From the NCBI RefSeq assembly GCF_023078275.1, contig NC_062975.1, forward strand, positions 8,717,141 to 8,781,140: 64,000 bases of DNA, in the 5' to 3' direction. The position numbers were made by a program, and so were the translations under genes. Source of the DNA: Leguminivora glycinivorella (lineage: Eukaryota > Arthropoda > Insecta > Lepidoptera > Tortricidae). Shown one piece after another: positions 12,215 through 22,329 of this stretch. The first letter of the stretch is position 1. Each line of letters begins with the position of its first letter. The notes under the pieces are model-generated. The model saw only the letters and a program-made list of their open reading frames with translations, was not told the DNA's origin and made no database searches.

Positions 12215-14461
12215 TCAAGGCATCACAGGTTTGGGTAGATGGCTGGCGTCGACGTGGAAGCCCCCCGGGCCGCCCTTGTACTTGGTGACGTAGAGCTGAC
12301 CATCGTCGCCGATGTACTGGTACTGGCCCTCGATCTCCAGCACCCAGCCGCCGTTCTCGGTCGGGACTAGCCGGCCCCGTTCGGATACCACCGTGTCTGG
12401 AAAGTAATGACAAGATTTATAACGGCCTAAGCGGTGTATACCTACTCGGCACACTTGAGAGGGCCAACAGGACACCAACTCTTTTGTTGGAGGCTCTCTT
12501 TTGTTAGCTACGCTGTGTGGTGATCGGAGGTCCTCTCTCTATTTATGTCAGCATTCGTTATTACACTAAATCGATTGAAATTACTTAATCGCGTTAATTA
12601 GATTATTTACGAAACTTGTATTTTAATAGGTTTTCTAAATATGTAAATAATGAAGAAATACGTAAGTAAGGTCAGTGCGGGCAAGACCGGCATAGTTTAT
12701 TTGAAATAAAGTTGGAGTGGATAAAACTCTATAATTAATGCAGTCTGGCGTAATGCGCATGGTCCTATGGGATTGCAAATATTATATTTTACAAAGCTTT
12801 TACAGTATTTTGGTGAAGTAAGGTACTTTTAAGTGATAAAAATCACTTTTTTTAAGGCTCGGCGGGTTGACCGTCCTCCCGCGATGAGCACAGAAAGACC
12901 GTCTAGTGCTTGTTGTCGCGTAATTTCATATGAGACTAGGTTCCAAAATCATGATCATTGTTATTTTACGTAATAACGGGGCAGAATGTGCTAGATAACT
13001 ATTAAAATAACGTTGAAATTTTGAACATATAAGCATTTTTCTATTTATAAGGCAAGACCGGCATATGTCCCGTAGATGGGGTTCATAACCTTTTCTTTTC
13101 AGGTCCAGATATTGCATAATACTGTTTTTCCAACGAACACCTGCGAATACAATTTAGTCACGATATTACAGGCTCATATAAATCCAACTACTTATCTGTT
13201 TTTGAAACTATGTTAATTAAGAAAACGTAATAGGATATTAAGATACGTGAATTAGTTTGGTAACATTTCTTAGCAATGCTTGGTTTTGCTATAGTCACTA
13301 CAGTATGAATGAATGCGTAATTTTTTTTACATCACACTCGCACACTAAATGTGATTTTACACGCAGGCGGAGCGTGAAAAAAAAATCGTTCTCCCAAGGG
13401 AGTTATGAAATTTCTAGTACCGTATTCAATTTTTTATCTTTTTACATATTTTTATGTTGCAAGTGTCATGAAAAACATTGTGTATAACTCGGGGAGTATG
13501 AATATTACAAACTCGAGTCTTGGAGGAGCTGAGTGGTTCTTTTCTGTTCAAGGATTTTATGTTGCCAGTATAACATATTAATTCAATGAAAAGAGTTTTG
13601 ACATTTCATGATCGTTTATAAATTGTTGTAGATTAAGTTCGTACTACTGATTTGCAGTAGGTATATTCATTATTAATATTCTGGTAATTTCCTCATACGT
13701 GAAAAATTGTATATGTCACATGGTAGCAAAATTATTTCCACCTTGAGCGTTAATACTTGAATCCCTCACTACGCTCAGGATTCTAATTTTGAATCCCGAG
13801 CGTAGCGAGATTAGAGATTCCTTTACTTCGTTCAGGATTCAATAAACACCCTTTGCCCCATTTTGCTCGATTACGAATTCAAAAACTCAGTAGAGATTCA
13901 TATGTCATTAATACATAAATATTTACATAAATATTTGTATACTTAATACATAAATATTTGTTTCAGTTATTAAAAATAGCAAACAATATACAAGTCATGT
14001 CTATACATCTTCCGAAGAATGTATTGATAAAATCTTTTTTTGGTGCACTTCCTAACGCCAGCGTATATATCGACGAGGAAGACGAAATGATTTTGCTTGA
14101 GAAGTGCACAGTTTGTGCCACTAGTCATAGTTTCGATATGACCCTCTGTGCCTCCAGGGTTCAGTTTCTGCCGTCTGACGAACTACCTTTATCAAATATG
14201 TTTTGTCAATGTCAAGGGTGCACAAATATTATGTTTTCTGTTTGAATAAATAATTGGATTCAAAATGCTTACTTTTTTTATCCTCTTTTGAAATATTTGT
14301 CGCCGCATGTTGCACAATCTATACAAACACTACCATCTTAAATATGATGATGAGTAATGCAGTGTAAGTAGGCTTAGTTCTGTTCACCACTTATAATTCT
14401 TCACAACTATGTCATTTTTAACCGACTTCAAAAAAGGAGGAGGTTCTCAATTCGACTGAAT

Positions 14462-14511
<50 letters not shown>

Positions 14512-16472
14512 TATGTATGTTATTCGATATCTCCGAGAATCGTGGACCGATTTTCAAAATTTTTTTTTTGATCGAACCGGTATAACCCCGAGATGGTCCC
14601 ATTGGCACCAAGTCAGGGTCTGATGATGGGATCCTGGAGAAATCGAGGGAACTCTTCAAATGTTATAGGCACATGTAATGTTTTTAGTCTATTTTTCAAA
14701 GGTACACCAGTATTTACGTCTGATGGTAATAATTTTATGTGGCTGAGCTGATGATGGAAGGTCAACTCCTCAATGGTTAGGAGTTAAAGGATAATTCTTT
14801 CACTACTGTACATGTATTCGGACTGATACATATAATATCACTAGGAACCACTAAAAATCAACAAATAAATAAACTTTTTAACAAAAAATAAAACCGCCTT
14901 CAAAAATAAGCGCGTTACAAAACACGGAGAAACTAAAAAGCCAAAAATAATAAACCTTTCAATTCAGATTTCTTATCGTATTGCAATAAGCTAAACATCC
15001 AAATTATAAACAAATCAATTATTTTTGGAGTCGGTACCAGCCTGTGTATGGTTGGGTGGGGCAAACAGGCAATAGCAAGGCGACGAACAGGTCTGGTACC
15101 GACTACAAAAATAATTGATTTGTTTATAATTTGGATGTTTAGCTTATTGCAATACGATAAGAAATCTGAATTGAAAGGTTTATTATTTTTGGCTTTTTAG
15201 TTTCTCCGTGTTTTGTAACGCGCTTATTTTTGAAGGCGGTTTTTTATTTAATACTTTCGAATGATATTAGTAACACCATACGAATCATTACCAAAACTGT
15301 ATTTCGAAGTTAAAATCAAAAACGGTACAACTATCATAAGCAAAAAACGTACTTATATATTGATATTGTTTACATTCGACTTATTTCCAATAAAGCCTAA
15401 AAAAGGTTGGCAACTCCTTGTTTATCGTATGCCGGTCTTGCCTTTCTCTTTTATGCCGGCCTTTCTGAGTAGGCACAATTTCTAAGTTACATATTTCAGA
15501 ACATAAAACAAGAAATTGAACGCGTTTTGAGTAGATTAATAGTACTAGTCAGAAAGAATTCGGTTATTAAATGACTACGTTACATACATGATATACAAAT
15601 ATTCCGACTGCTTCTATTTTATTTTAATTTTTTGCTGAACCATGTTGAACTCGATGCTCGAGTTCGAAACACGAATCAAGTTTATTGTTAACTAGTGTTC
15701 GTCCTAGGGATATGTATTCAAGACCAATGGCTTAAGGATGAAAAACTGGTATACCTTCGGAGGTGTGAGAGGCGTAGATATATAAACACAAAAGTTATTG
15801 TCAATAGACGGTCTTTCCGGGTAGACGGTCTTCTCCACACTGACTCACTCTCAGCAGTGATGTACCGCAGGGCGTATTGTCCGTACTCGTCGTGCACCTC
15901 CTCGTGGCGGAGTGCGGGCAGCTCTCGGACGCTGGGGTCCGCGGGCGCGCACCAGGCTGCAGCCAACACACAGCTCAGAACCACCAGCTTGTATACTCAC
16001 TCTCAGCAGTGATGTACCGCAGGGCGTATTGTCCGTACTCGTCGTGCACCTCCTCGTGGCGGAGTGCGGGCAGCTCTCGGACGCTGGGGTCCGCGGGCGC
16101 GCACCAGGCCGCAACCAACACACAGCTCAGGACCACCAGCTTAAAAAAATACACGAGTTTAATTTAACTGCCTTATCCTCACACATTTACTTATTCACAC
16201 CCAACTAAATATCTTAGAAGACGTTAATTCGATTCAGTGTCTTTCTTAATTACTACAATGGAGTCTCGGGATCGTTGTTTATATCAAATACACAATTTAA
16301 ACATTTAGTTTTCATTTTCTGATTTCTAAAGTTACCATTATGCTTTTTTTACATACGTGTCATACGTAAAAGAAACACACACGCACGTCTACATATTATT
16401 ATTTTACTATAAACACAAATTCTATGTTCCCACGAATTATTGCCAAAAATATAATTTACTTACAACTTTCAT
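12215..16472 (-). CDS. RR-1 type cuticular protein, three coding exons
   Basis: The product is a secreted structural cuticle protein with a chitin-binding Rebers-Riddiford domain. Exon 1 is 16464-16472 (Met-Lys-Val, donor GTAAGT). Exon 2 is 16001-16139 or its duplicate 15849-15987, and exon 3 is 12215-12396 (acceptor TTTCCAG). Either exon 2 gives an in-frame protein of 109 residues. Exon 2 encodes the hydrophobic signal peptide (VVLSCVL.AAWCA), as is usual for this family, with the first intron splitting the signal after three codons. Exon 3 carries the RR core: EGQYQYIGDDGQLYVTKY, then GGFHVDASHLPKP, close to the family pattern GxYxYxxPDGxxYxVxYxAxxxGFxPxGxHLP. The adult/larval stage cannot be inferred. 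The 3.5-kb second intron holds a 3.2-kb transposon. Start chosen because exon 1 and exon 2 join in phase 0. Confidence 0.88.
13755..13845. repeat. Short palindromic repeats around GAATCC and CTACGCTC
   Basis: TGAATCCCTCACTACGCTCAGGATTC, GAATCCCGAGCGTAGCGAG and a third, diverged form alternate within 90 bases. The units are inverse-complementary, so the segment could form a cruciform. Confidence 0.55.
13958..14245 (+). CDS. Unassigned 95-codon frame inside transposon copy 2
   Basis: I do not recognise this protein. It has six cysteines, four of them in the pairs CTVC and CQGC (with FCQC just before), near residues 49-52 and 86-91, which could form a small zinc-binding fold. It lies in the part of the transposon where copy 1 has a satellite, so it may be a remnant of an element-encoded gene. 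Because 13920-13965 is an ATAAATATTT-rich repeat, the true start could be elsewhere or upstream in another exon. No splice evidence was found. Confidence 0.3.
   Translation: MFQLLKIANNIQVMSIHLPKNVLIKSFFGALPNASVYIDEEDEMILLEKCTVCATSHSFDMTLCASRVQFLPSDELPLSNMFCQCQGCTNIMFSV
14418..15247. mobile_element. Composite insertion nested in transposon copy 2
   Basis: Comparison with copy 1 (about 9020-9045) shows the host element is interrupted here. The insert begins ACCGACTTCAAAAAAGGAGG, carries a run of about 48 T near 14463-14510, then GTATGTATGTTATTCGATATC, phrases I recall from an abundant lepidopteran repeat. It ends with a very large foldback (14888-15247). Confidence 0.7.
14888..15247. repeat. 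Near-perfect inverted repeat, about 153-bp arms, 52-bp loop
   Basis: The left arm, 14888-15040, ends GGAGTCGGTACCAG. The right arm, 15093-15247, begins CTGGTACCGACTAC. The arms match almost base for base, and the loop is 15041-15092. The outer ends are ACCGCCTTCAAAAATAAGCG and its inverse. Such long near-identical arms imply recent formation. Confidence 0.9.
15849..15987 (-). repeat. Duplicated cuticle exon 2 (downstream copy)
   Basis: This is a tandem copy of exon 2 of the cuticle gene, 152 bases from the other copy. They differ at three of 139 bases, giving one residue change (Ala versus Val in the signal peptide). Its acceptor AAG follows only 13 bases after the upstream copy's donor and has no pyrimidine tract. 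Its donor GTGAG runs straight into the end of transposon copy 2. Using both copies together would shift the frame, because 139 is not a multiple of 3. They can only be alternatives, or one is dead. Confidence 0.85.
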
Positions 16473-18990
16473 TTTGTCACTAAAGTCACGCACTTCGAAA
16501 CAATTCAAAATCTGACAACGAATGACGATACCTCTTATTGCATGTCACTTAAATAGCATGTTGAGGAATCTAGAAGCGTCTGGTTCAACTTTTAAATGCA
16601 AACATAATGGAGACCAGAAATTAAATTGCAATTATTACCTACTACATATAACAACAAGAAAACCGCATATTACCGTAATTTCAATTAACTATTACCTAAA
16701 TTAATAGCAAATTAATGATAGCATCTTTAAAGTAGATACTCTACATGTCTACTTGATTCAAAAACTTGAGAAATGATTTGTCTCTGAGATTTCTTTTATC
16801 GAAGTTACTAGAAACTACCTGGGTGGCTGAACTTTTTCAGAAAAAATATAAAAAAACAAATAAATGAGTTTTCTCAAATGTGGTTTCGAGTAAGCTTACG
16901 CCTATTTTTTGCCTCATAAAACCGCATAAATAGCAAATACCATCGTATACTCGATCCCCAAAATATATAAATAACCAAGAACTACTCGTTTAATTTACTA
17001 AAAATAGTACGAGTAGGATTAACCTAAAAATCCCACAAATTTTAAAGACACATTATTCGCAAAGAGTGAGTCTGCTGTCGGTACGTTTGGCAAGGGAGGG
17101 TGTAGGCGCTATGTGCTCCAAGCTATGTAAGGGGTTATCTCCTCCCGCTCTATCTGAATCTGTATTATCGCAACACGAATAATTATTATTAGCTAACACC
17201 TTACCCAGAACTCAGCCCAACTAGATGTTGATGTATTGAATGTCTTTGGGTCCATTTAGTTTAATAAGAACGAGGAGTTCTGACTTATCTATTTTGATCT
17301 TACTTGTAACAGAGTTTCCGAACATTTTAATGTATTAAAATACGTTAATAGAACCTTCCAATACAAAATATTTGGTTCTAAATACGTTCTAAAGTTAGAA
17401 ATAGCGAATCAATATAGATATAAATTAAGTAGTTGTTACTTAAGGGTTAGCAAATTGATTTCTGGTGAAGTCATGAGTTAGGTTTAAAGAGTTATCACAT
17501 TAAAATAAAAAAATCAGTATATTCTACGTGTAGCTTGCAAAATCTTCCATGAGTAACACTTCTCTTCTCTTCCATAACACTAATAACTTTTTCATGGAAA
17601 GTAACTTTTCCAAGCCCGTTGAATAGCAGACGTATATTCGAATTTTAAGAATAGAATAAGAAGCTAATCTGTTATTGAAATTTGAATATGCCTATATTGC
17701 CTATGCATGCCTCTGAAGCCAAGATCCTTTACCCTCATTAGGAATTGTACCTAAATAAATATTCTAGGACATTCTCACACAGATTCACTGGACTGAGTCC
17801 CAAGGTAAGCTCAAGAAGGTTTGTGATGTGGGTACTCAGACAACGACAAATATATTATACAAATAATACTCGTACATAGAAAACATCCTTGACTATGGAA
17901 CGTTAAATATCTGTGCTCATCGCACAAATAAATGCCCGTATCGGGATTCGAACCCAGGACCGTGGCTTAGCAGGCAGGGTCACTACGCGCTAGGCCAGCG
18001 GACCGATTTTTGAATCTCGAACGCATGAATTCGCCGTTCGAAAGACGTAGCATTACGTCGCTTTCCACAGAAATCGGTCCCCTGACCGGTCGTCAACCTA
18101 TACCTACTTATTTACCTATGTAGGTAGGTACCACGCCTGAACAGCGAGCATCGCTCAATTAGCACTCAAGCACTAAAATCACACATAAAAGCTTAATCCA
18201 TGGTTAACAAAGGCTCTCTCGAGGCTGGCTCAATGGCCGGACTGCCTTATCTGCCATCTGCCACTGCTAAAGGATACTTCGGCCCGTATTATAATTTCAA
18301 CTCATCGACAGTTCCGTGTTGAAAAAGACGATTATGACGAGCATGCTTCAATGCAATTTTGGTGCTCGATGTGGTTTTACGGAGTTTGTAGCCATTTCGA
18401 ATCCCTTAACTCATATTATATTGGTCTCTGGTGGCGTTTATTCGTTGCCTGCCTGTGATAACGAGGTAGGACCAACCTTGTATATAATTTAAAAAAAAAT
18501 AAGCACTATACTTTTTTTTTAATACTTTGGTTTAGATAAATACCAACATTCATACCAACATTCTATGTATAAAAGTATGTATTTATCTATATAAGTAAGT
18601 ATATCGTCGCCTAGCACCCATAGTACAAGCTTTGCTTAGTTTGGAGCTAGATTGATTTGTGTAAGGTGTGCCCCAATATTTATATTTGACATACAAAATA
18701 TTTGTCAATTTTTCATGTTAGCGGTTAAGATAACTGCCATTTTTACAAAAAGCTATTCGGTGAAGAAATTATGACGAAATAGGAGTAACTTTTATTATTA
18801 GAAAGCCAGATGGTACCTACAGTTTTGATTTCGTAAAAACTAGTGCTTGTACCAGTTGGCATAATATTGCCAGTCCACTTAAGCAAGTTAAGTATCCTCC
18901 ATTTGAGTATCCACCGTAGTGACGTACACACATCAGTGTGATATTAATAATATAAATATTTAAATATTCAATAAATAATTTCAGAGAACA
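16473..18990. other. Upstream of the cuticle gene and intergenic DNA
   Basis: The first few hundred bases should contain the cuticle gene promoter. I see no clear TATA box at a fixed distance and none is called. Beyond that there is AT-rich sequence with one SINE (17825-18006) and no convincing gene. Confidence 0.4.
17825..18006 (-). mobile_element. tRNA-derived SINE, copy 1
   Basis: The minus strand reads GGTCCGCTGGCCTAGCGCGTAGTGACC (box A region), then GGTTCGAATCCCG (box B, 17942-17954), then a tRNA-unrelated body containing CATTTATTTGTGCGATGAGC. Copies 2 and 3 at 25288-25410 and 62870-63000 have the same order. It lacks a foldable acceptor stem, so it is not a tRNA gene. Confidence 0.8.
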
Positions 18991-19215
18991 CAACTACTAA
19001 AATGGAACACATGCCGAACTGTCAATTAAATATACTCGTATCCATATTGTCAGCCAAACTATCGAGTAGGTGAAGGCATCAGCACACGAGTCGTCTCGCG
19101 GCGGAAATGGCGTCTAACCGGATATTGTATCGCGCCTTCATCTCCGGCGGGCTTCCGGTTCCGGCACCCCCTCCCACCGGCCGTGCGTCGCCTAATTACT
19201 TTCTCATGTGTATAA
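18990..19215. other. GC-rich island, possible conserved regulatory element
   Basis: An abrupt GC-rich block in AT-rich DNA, with no long frame and a homeobox-type core CCTAATTAC at its right end. Whether it is regulatory is an inference from composition only. Confidence 0.3.
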
Positions 19216-20068
19216 CAACATGTATGAGCTGAAATTCAGGTTATTTAAACGAGGTTTTAACTTGGAGTTGTTAACTTAGTACTGGAAGGAATTAAATCAC
19301 CATTTTCATTGTCCTATAGGTCTTTGCGGCTTATTAATATAATATATCGTCACTACTTTGAAAAAAATCTCGTATCTCACGCTGCTCCTCAAAGTTAAAA
19401 CGCAGTAAGTCTATATGCATTCCATACATACTTACTACAATTTTCTTTTCATTGACAGACGAAGATACAAGTTTTTTTAAATCAGTGACGATATGTATGT
19501 TAAATACCTAAATTACCTAATGAATAGATCTAGTGAAAAACATTTTCCGGAGAAGCTAATTTAGTCCAATTTTTTTATTTTCTTATAGAACCGACAGGGG
19601 AAGCAATTTTTAAGCATGTTGGACGTGATAATATAAACAAGTATATTTATTCAAAAGACCTCGGTACATGTAAAACTAACTTAAAAATACTAATTAATAT
19701 AATACTACAAACTAACATTACTATAAAATTATATTCACAAAACTCGTTCCGGGCCCTCTCAGATGCAAAGGTGCCCACCACACTCGATGCGTTCCCACAC
19801 TGAATTGCGATAGACAGCCTTTGCATCAGAAATAATATTATGTTGGTAATCACCAAACAAAATTAACCAATAATAAATATTTGTCTACGACCAAAGTGGT
19901 TGACCACACTTACCATACAAATAGAAATGTGTTTTCTGATATCATCTTAGGTCATTTTAATAGCCGTCACTTTTTATTTGACTGTAAACTACAAGTGCTA
20001 CAACCTGTGCTACGCCGTAGTACTGTGCATCCTTTCAGAAAACCTTTCGTAGCACCAAAACTGTGTGC

Positions 20069-20219
20069 GTAGCCGAATGCACAAACGCTCACGTCACGAC
20101 CATATCTCTTTCGTAGCTATCTATCTCTATCGCTCTTGCGTATTGGCGCGACAGAGCGACAGGTACATTTCTCCGGCGTTTTGGTGGCCTTTCGCGTCGC
20201 AGAAATGCCATTCGGCTAC
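20069..20219. mobile_element. Foldback MITE, GTAGCCGAATG family
   Basis: The left terminus GTAGCCGAATGCACAAACG and right terminus AATGCCATTCGGCTAC enclose CTATCGCTCTTGCGTATTGG. A second copy in opposite orientation follows directly to 20388. Confidence 0.8.
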
Positions 20220-20228
20220 ATGGCCTGG

Positions 20229-20388
20229 TGCTGTAGACAAATAGCATTTACTGCAACGCGAAACGAAAACAAAACGCCACGAAAGGTAGTCTGGCTCTGT
20301 CGCGCTAATACGCACGAGCGATAGAGATAGATGTCTACGAGCATTTCGTTTCGTGAGCATTTCATGGGCGTTTGTGCCATTCGGCTAC
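20229..20388. mobile_element. Second, head-to-head copy of the same MITE
   Basis: The right end TGCCATTCGGCTACGTACCC is intact. The interior is the inverse of the neighbour (GGTAGTCTGGCTCTGTCGCGC, GAGCGATAGAGATAG). The left terminus is degraded at the junction. Confidence 0.7.
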
Positions 20389-22329
20389 GTACCCAGGAGT
20401 TGTAGCGTTCTGACGATAGGGAAAACATACCAACTTTACCAGTAGAAAACACCAATCGCGTCCACTTATTTTTAATTTGTCGCCTGTTTCTACTGACGAT
20501 TAGACCTCCAATTCCATAATAATTCTACTTATACCTATTCGATTTTTGCCGTGAACACGCACATGGATCATGTTCATACAAACTTTCACCCGCAATGGCC
20601 CTTATTCGGAGAGATGATTTTTGTGATAAGGGCATTCTGTGTGTTAAACTGTTAATGCAAGCTTTAAACTATTTGTGTAGCGAATATCAACGAAATCCGT
20701 TTTCATAGGCAATTATATACTTACAATGCTGATGTAGATTTCTTTATTCATTATAATACTTACGTACCAGTATCAGTACCAGTAAACTATAGGTACTCAA
20801 TAAATTTATCTTAATGTTTTTGAAACTAGCCGGTGTTTCGGGTGTCCATGGGCGGCAATGATCGCTTACCATCAGGCGACCTGTCTGCTCGTTTGCCTCC
20901 TATCTTATAAAAAAAGCTTCTCTAGAAAGATAAATAAGAATAAAATACATGACTAGAATTTTTAAACCGCTATTGTTTGAAGTAAAAATGGCTTGACAGA
21001 ATTTAAATGTATCGCATTGGGATACAAATAATTCCATATTGGATTGGCATTTTATTATAATATAAATCAGTTAAATAAACCATTTACAATCTTGGGCTAC
21101 TTTCCTTTTAGTCAAATCCGCTTTTTAACGACTGTCAAAATTAATTTGAACGATTGCTAACATGGAATTTATATGAATCCGAAATTATCTGATGCTTTAT
21201 TTTGTGTATAGTATAGTATAAAATAAAATATTTCATTTTAATTTCAGTTAAAAAGTTCCCTATAGTAAACAAACAAAATTGTCAATAAAACATCCATAAA
21301 TACACATATTGCGGCAACACCGATTGCGGGTGCGAACAAGCCGCGACATGGTCCCCAACTGTCTTGCAATAAACAACCCCATTCAACTAACCCCCCAATG
21401 CCGAATAATAGACACCCGGCGTATTCTTAAACACGTCATACATATGCTAGTACAATTAAATGCTTGGGGAGTATGAAGTTTGACCAATTTTGACCGATTG
21501 TCTTTTACGCAATCAAATATATGGCTTTTTCAGATTTTGTCAATAGTTTTTCGTGTGAAACACATTTTAAATGTATTACGTAATACAAATGATTATCTTT
21601 AACGTGAATACCTGCTGCAAAAAAATATTGACTGATTTATATTTTCTACAACAAAACATACGAAGTTCGATTTTCCTCAATGATACAGAGTTTTTTTAAA
21701 CAGTCTTTATGGAGCCGGATTTTTTACGTAAATAATTTTATTACAACTGCGTAATTAAATTTAAACTAGGTACGCAAATTATTTATGAATACTTAAAACA
21801 ATGATTGCGCATAATGTAATCTTTTTATAAAGTTAGATAATACGAGTATGTTGAGATGATGGGATGCGTCACCTTTAAATGAGCACGTAGCCACCATTAA
21901 AATTCAAATGCTCTTTCAACCATTTTATGATCCAATCTGAAACCTCTCAGACATTGCGTGCGCTATCTACGCATGCAACACTCGATACAGTATACTCGTG
22001 TACGTAGCCTTTATACTTGGCGGTAGGAAGTTGGAATTAGTCTGGATTGACGCGCAGGCGCCCGACGCGTGCTCTATTGTCTATGTCAAGTTTTTACGCG
22101 GGAACTAGCACTTCCCCTAAAATGTCAAAGTGACGTATGAGATGGTTAAATGTTAACTTTGATGAAGTGGAAAAATTAATACTCATCTCAATTTCAACTA
22201 AAACGGAACGAAGTTACTAAGTGTCATTTTCTCTGAGATAAAAAAATATTCCATTGTCTTTTTTGATGAATTTTAATTCACCCATACAACCATTTCAGTC
22301 GCAAAATCTTCAAATCAGTAACTAACTGT

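Larger units (their letters stand above)
12672..15843 (-). mobile_element. DNA transposon family C, copy 2, inside the cuticle gene intron
   Basis: Same termini as copy 1 but inverted: GTCAGTGCGGGCAAGACCGG at the left and CGGTCTTCTCCACACTGA at the right. The shared 74-codon frame is at 15261-15485 (plus). This copy has no 100-bp satellite. Instead it holds a region with a 95-codon frame (13958-14245), and it was itself invaded by a composite insertion at about 14418-15247. The last base of the element supplies the T of the neighbouring GTGAGT splice donor. Confidence 0.75.

Noticed and set aside
12195..12413. 72-codon frame overlapping cuticle exon 3
   Set aside because: An out-of-frame shadow. 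The RR domain is in the other frame, with correct acceptor and phase.
17935..18003. tRNA gene on the minus strand
   Set aside because: Box A and B words are present, but the acceptor stem does not pair and the same sequence continues into a shared SINE body at two other places.
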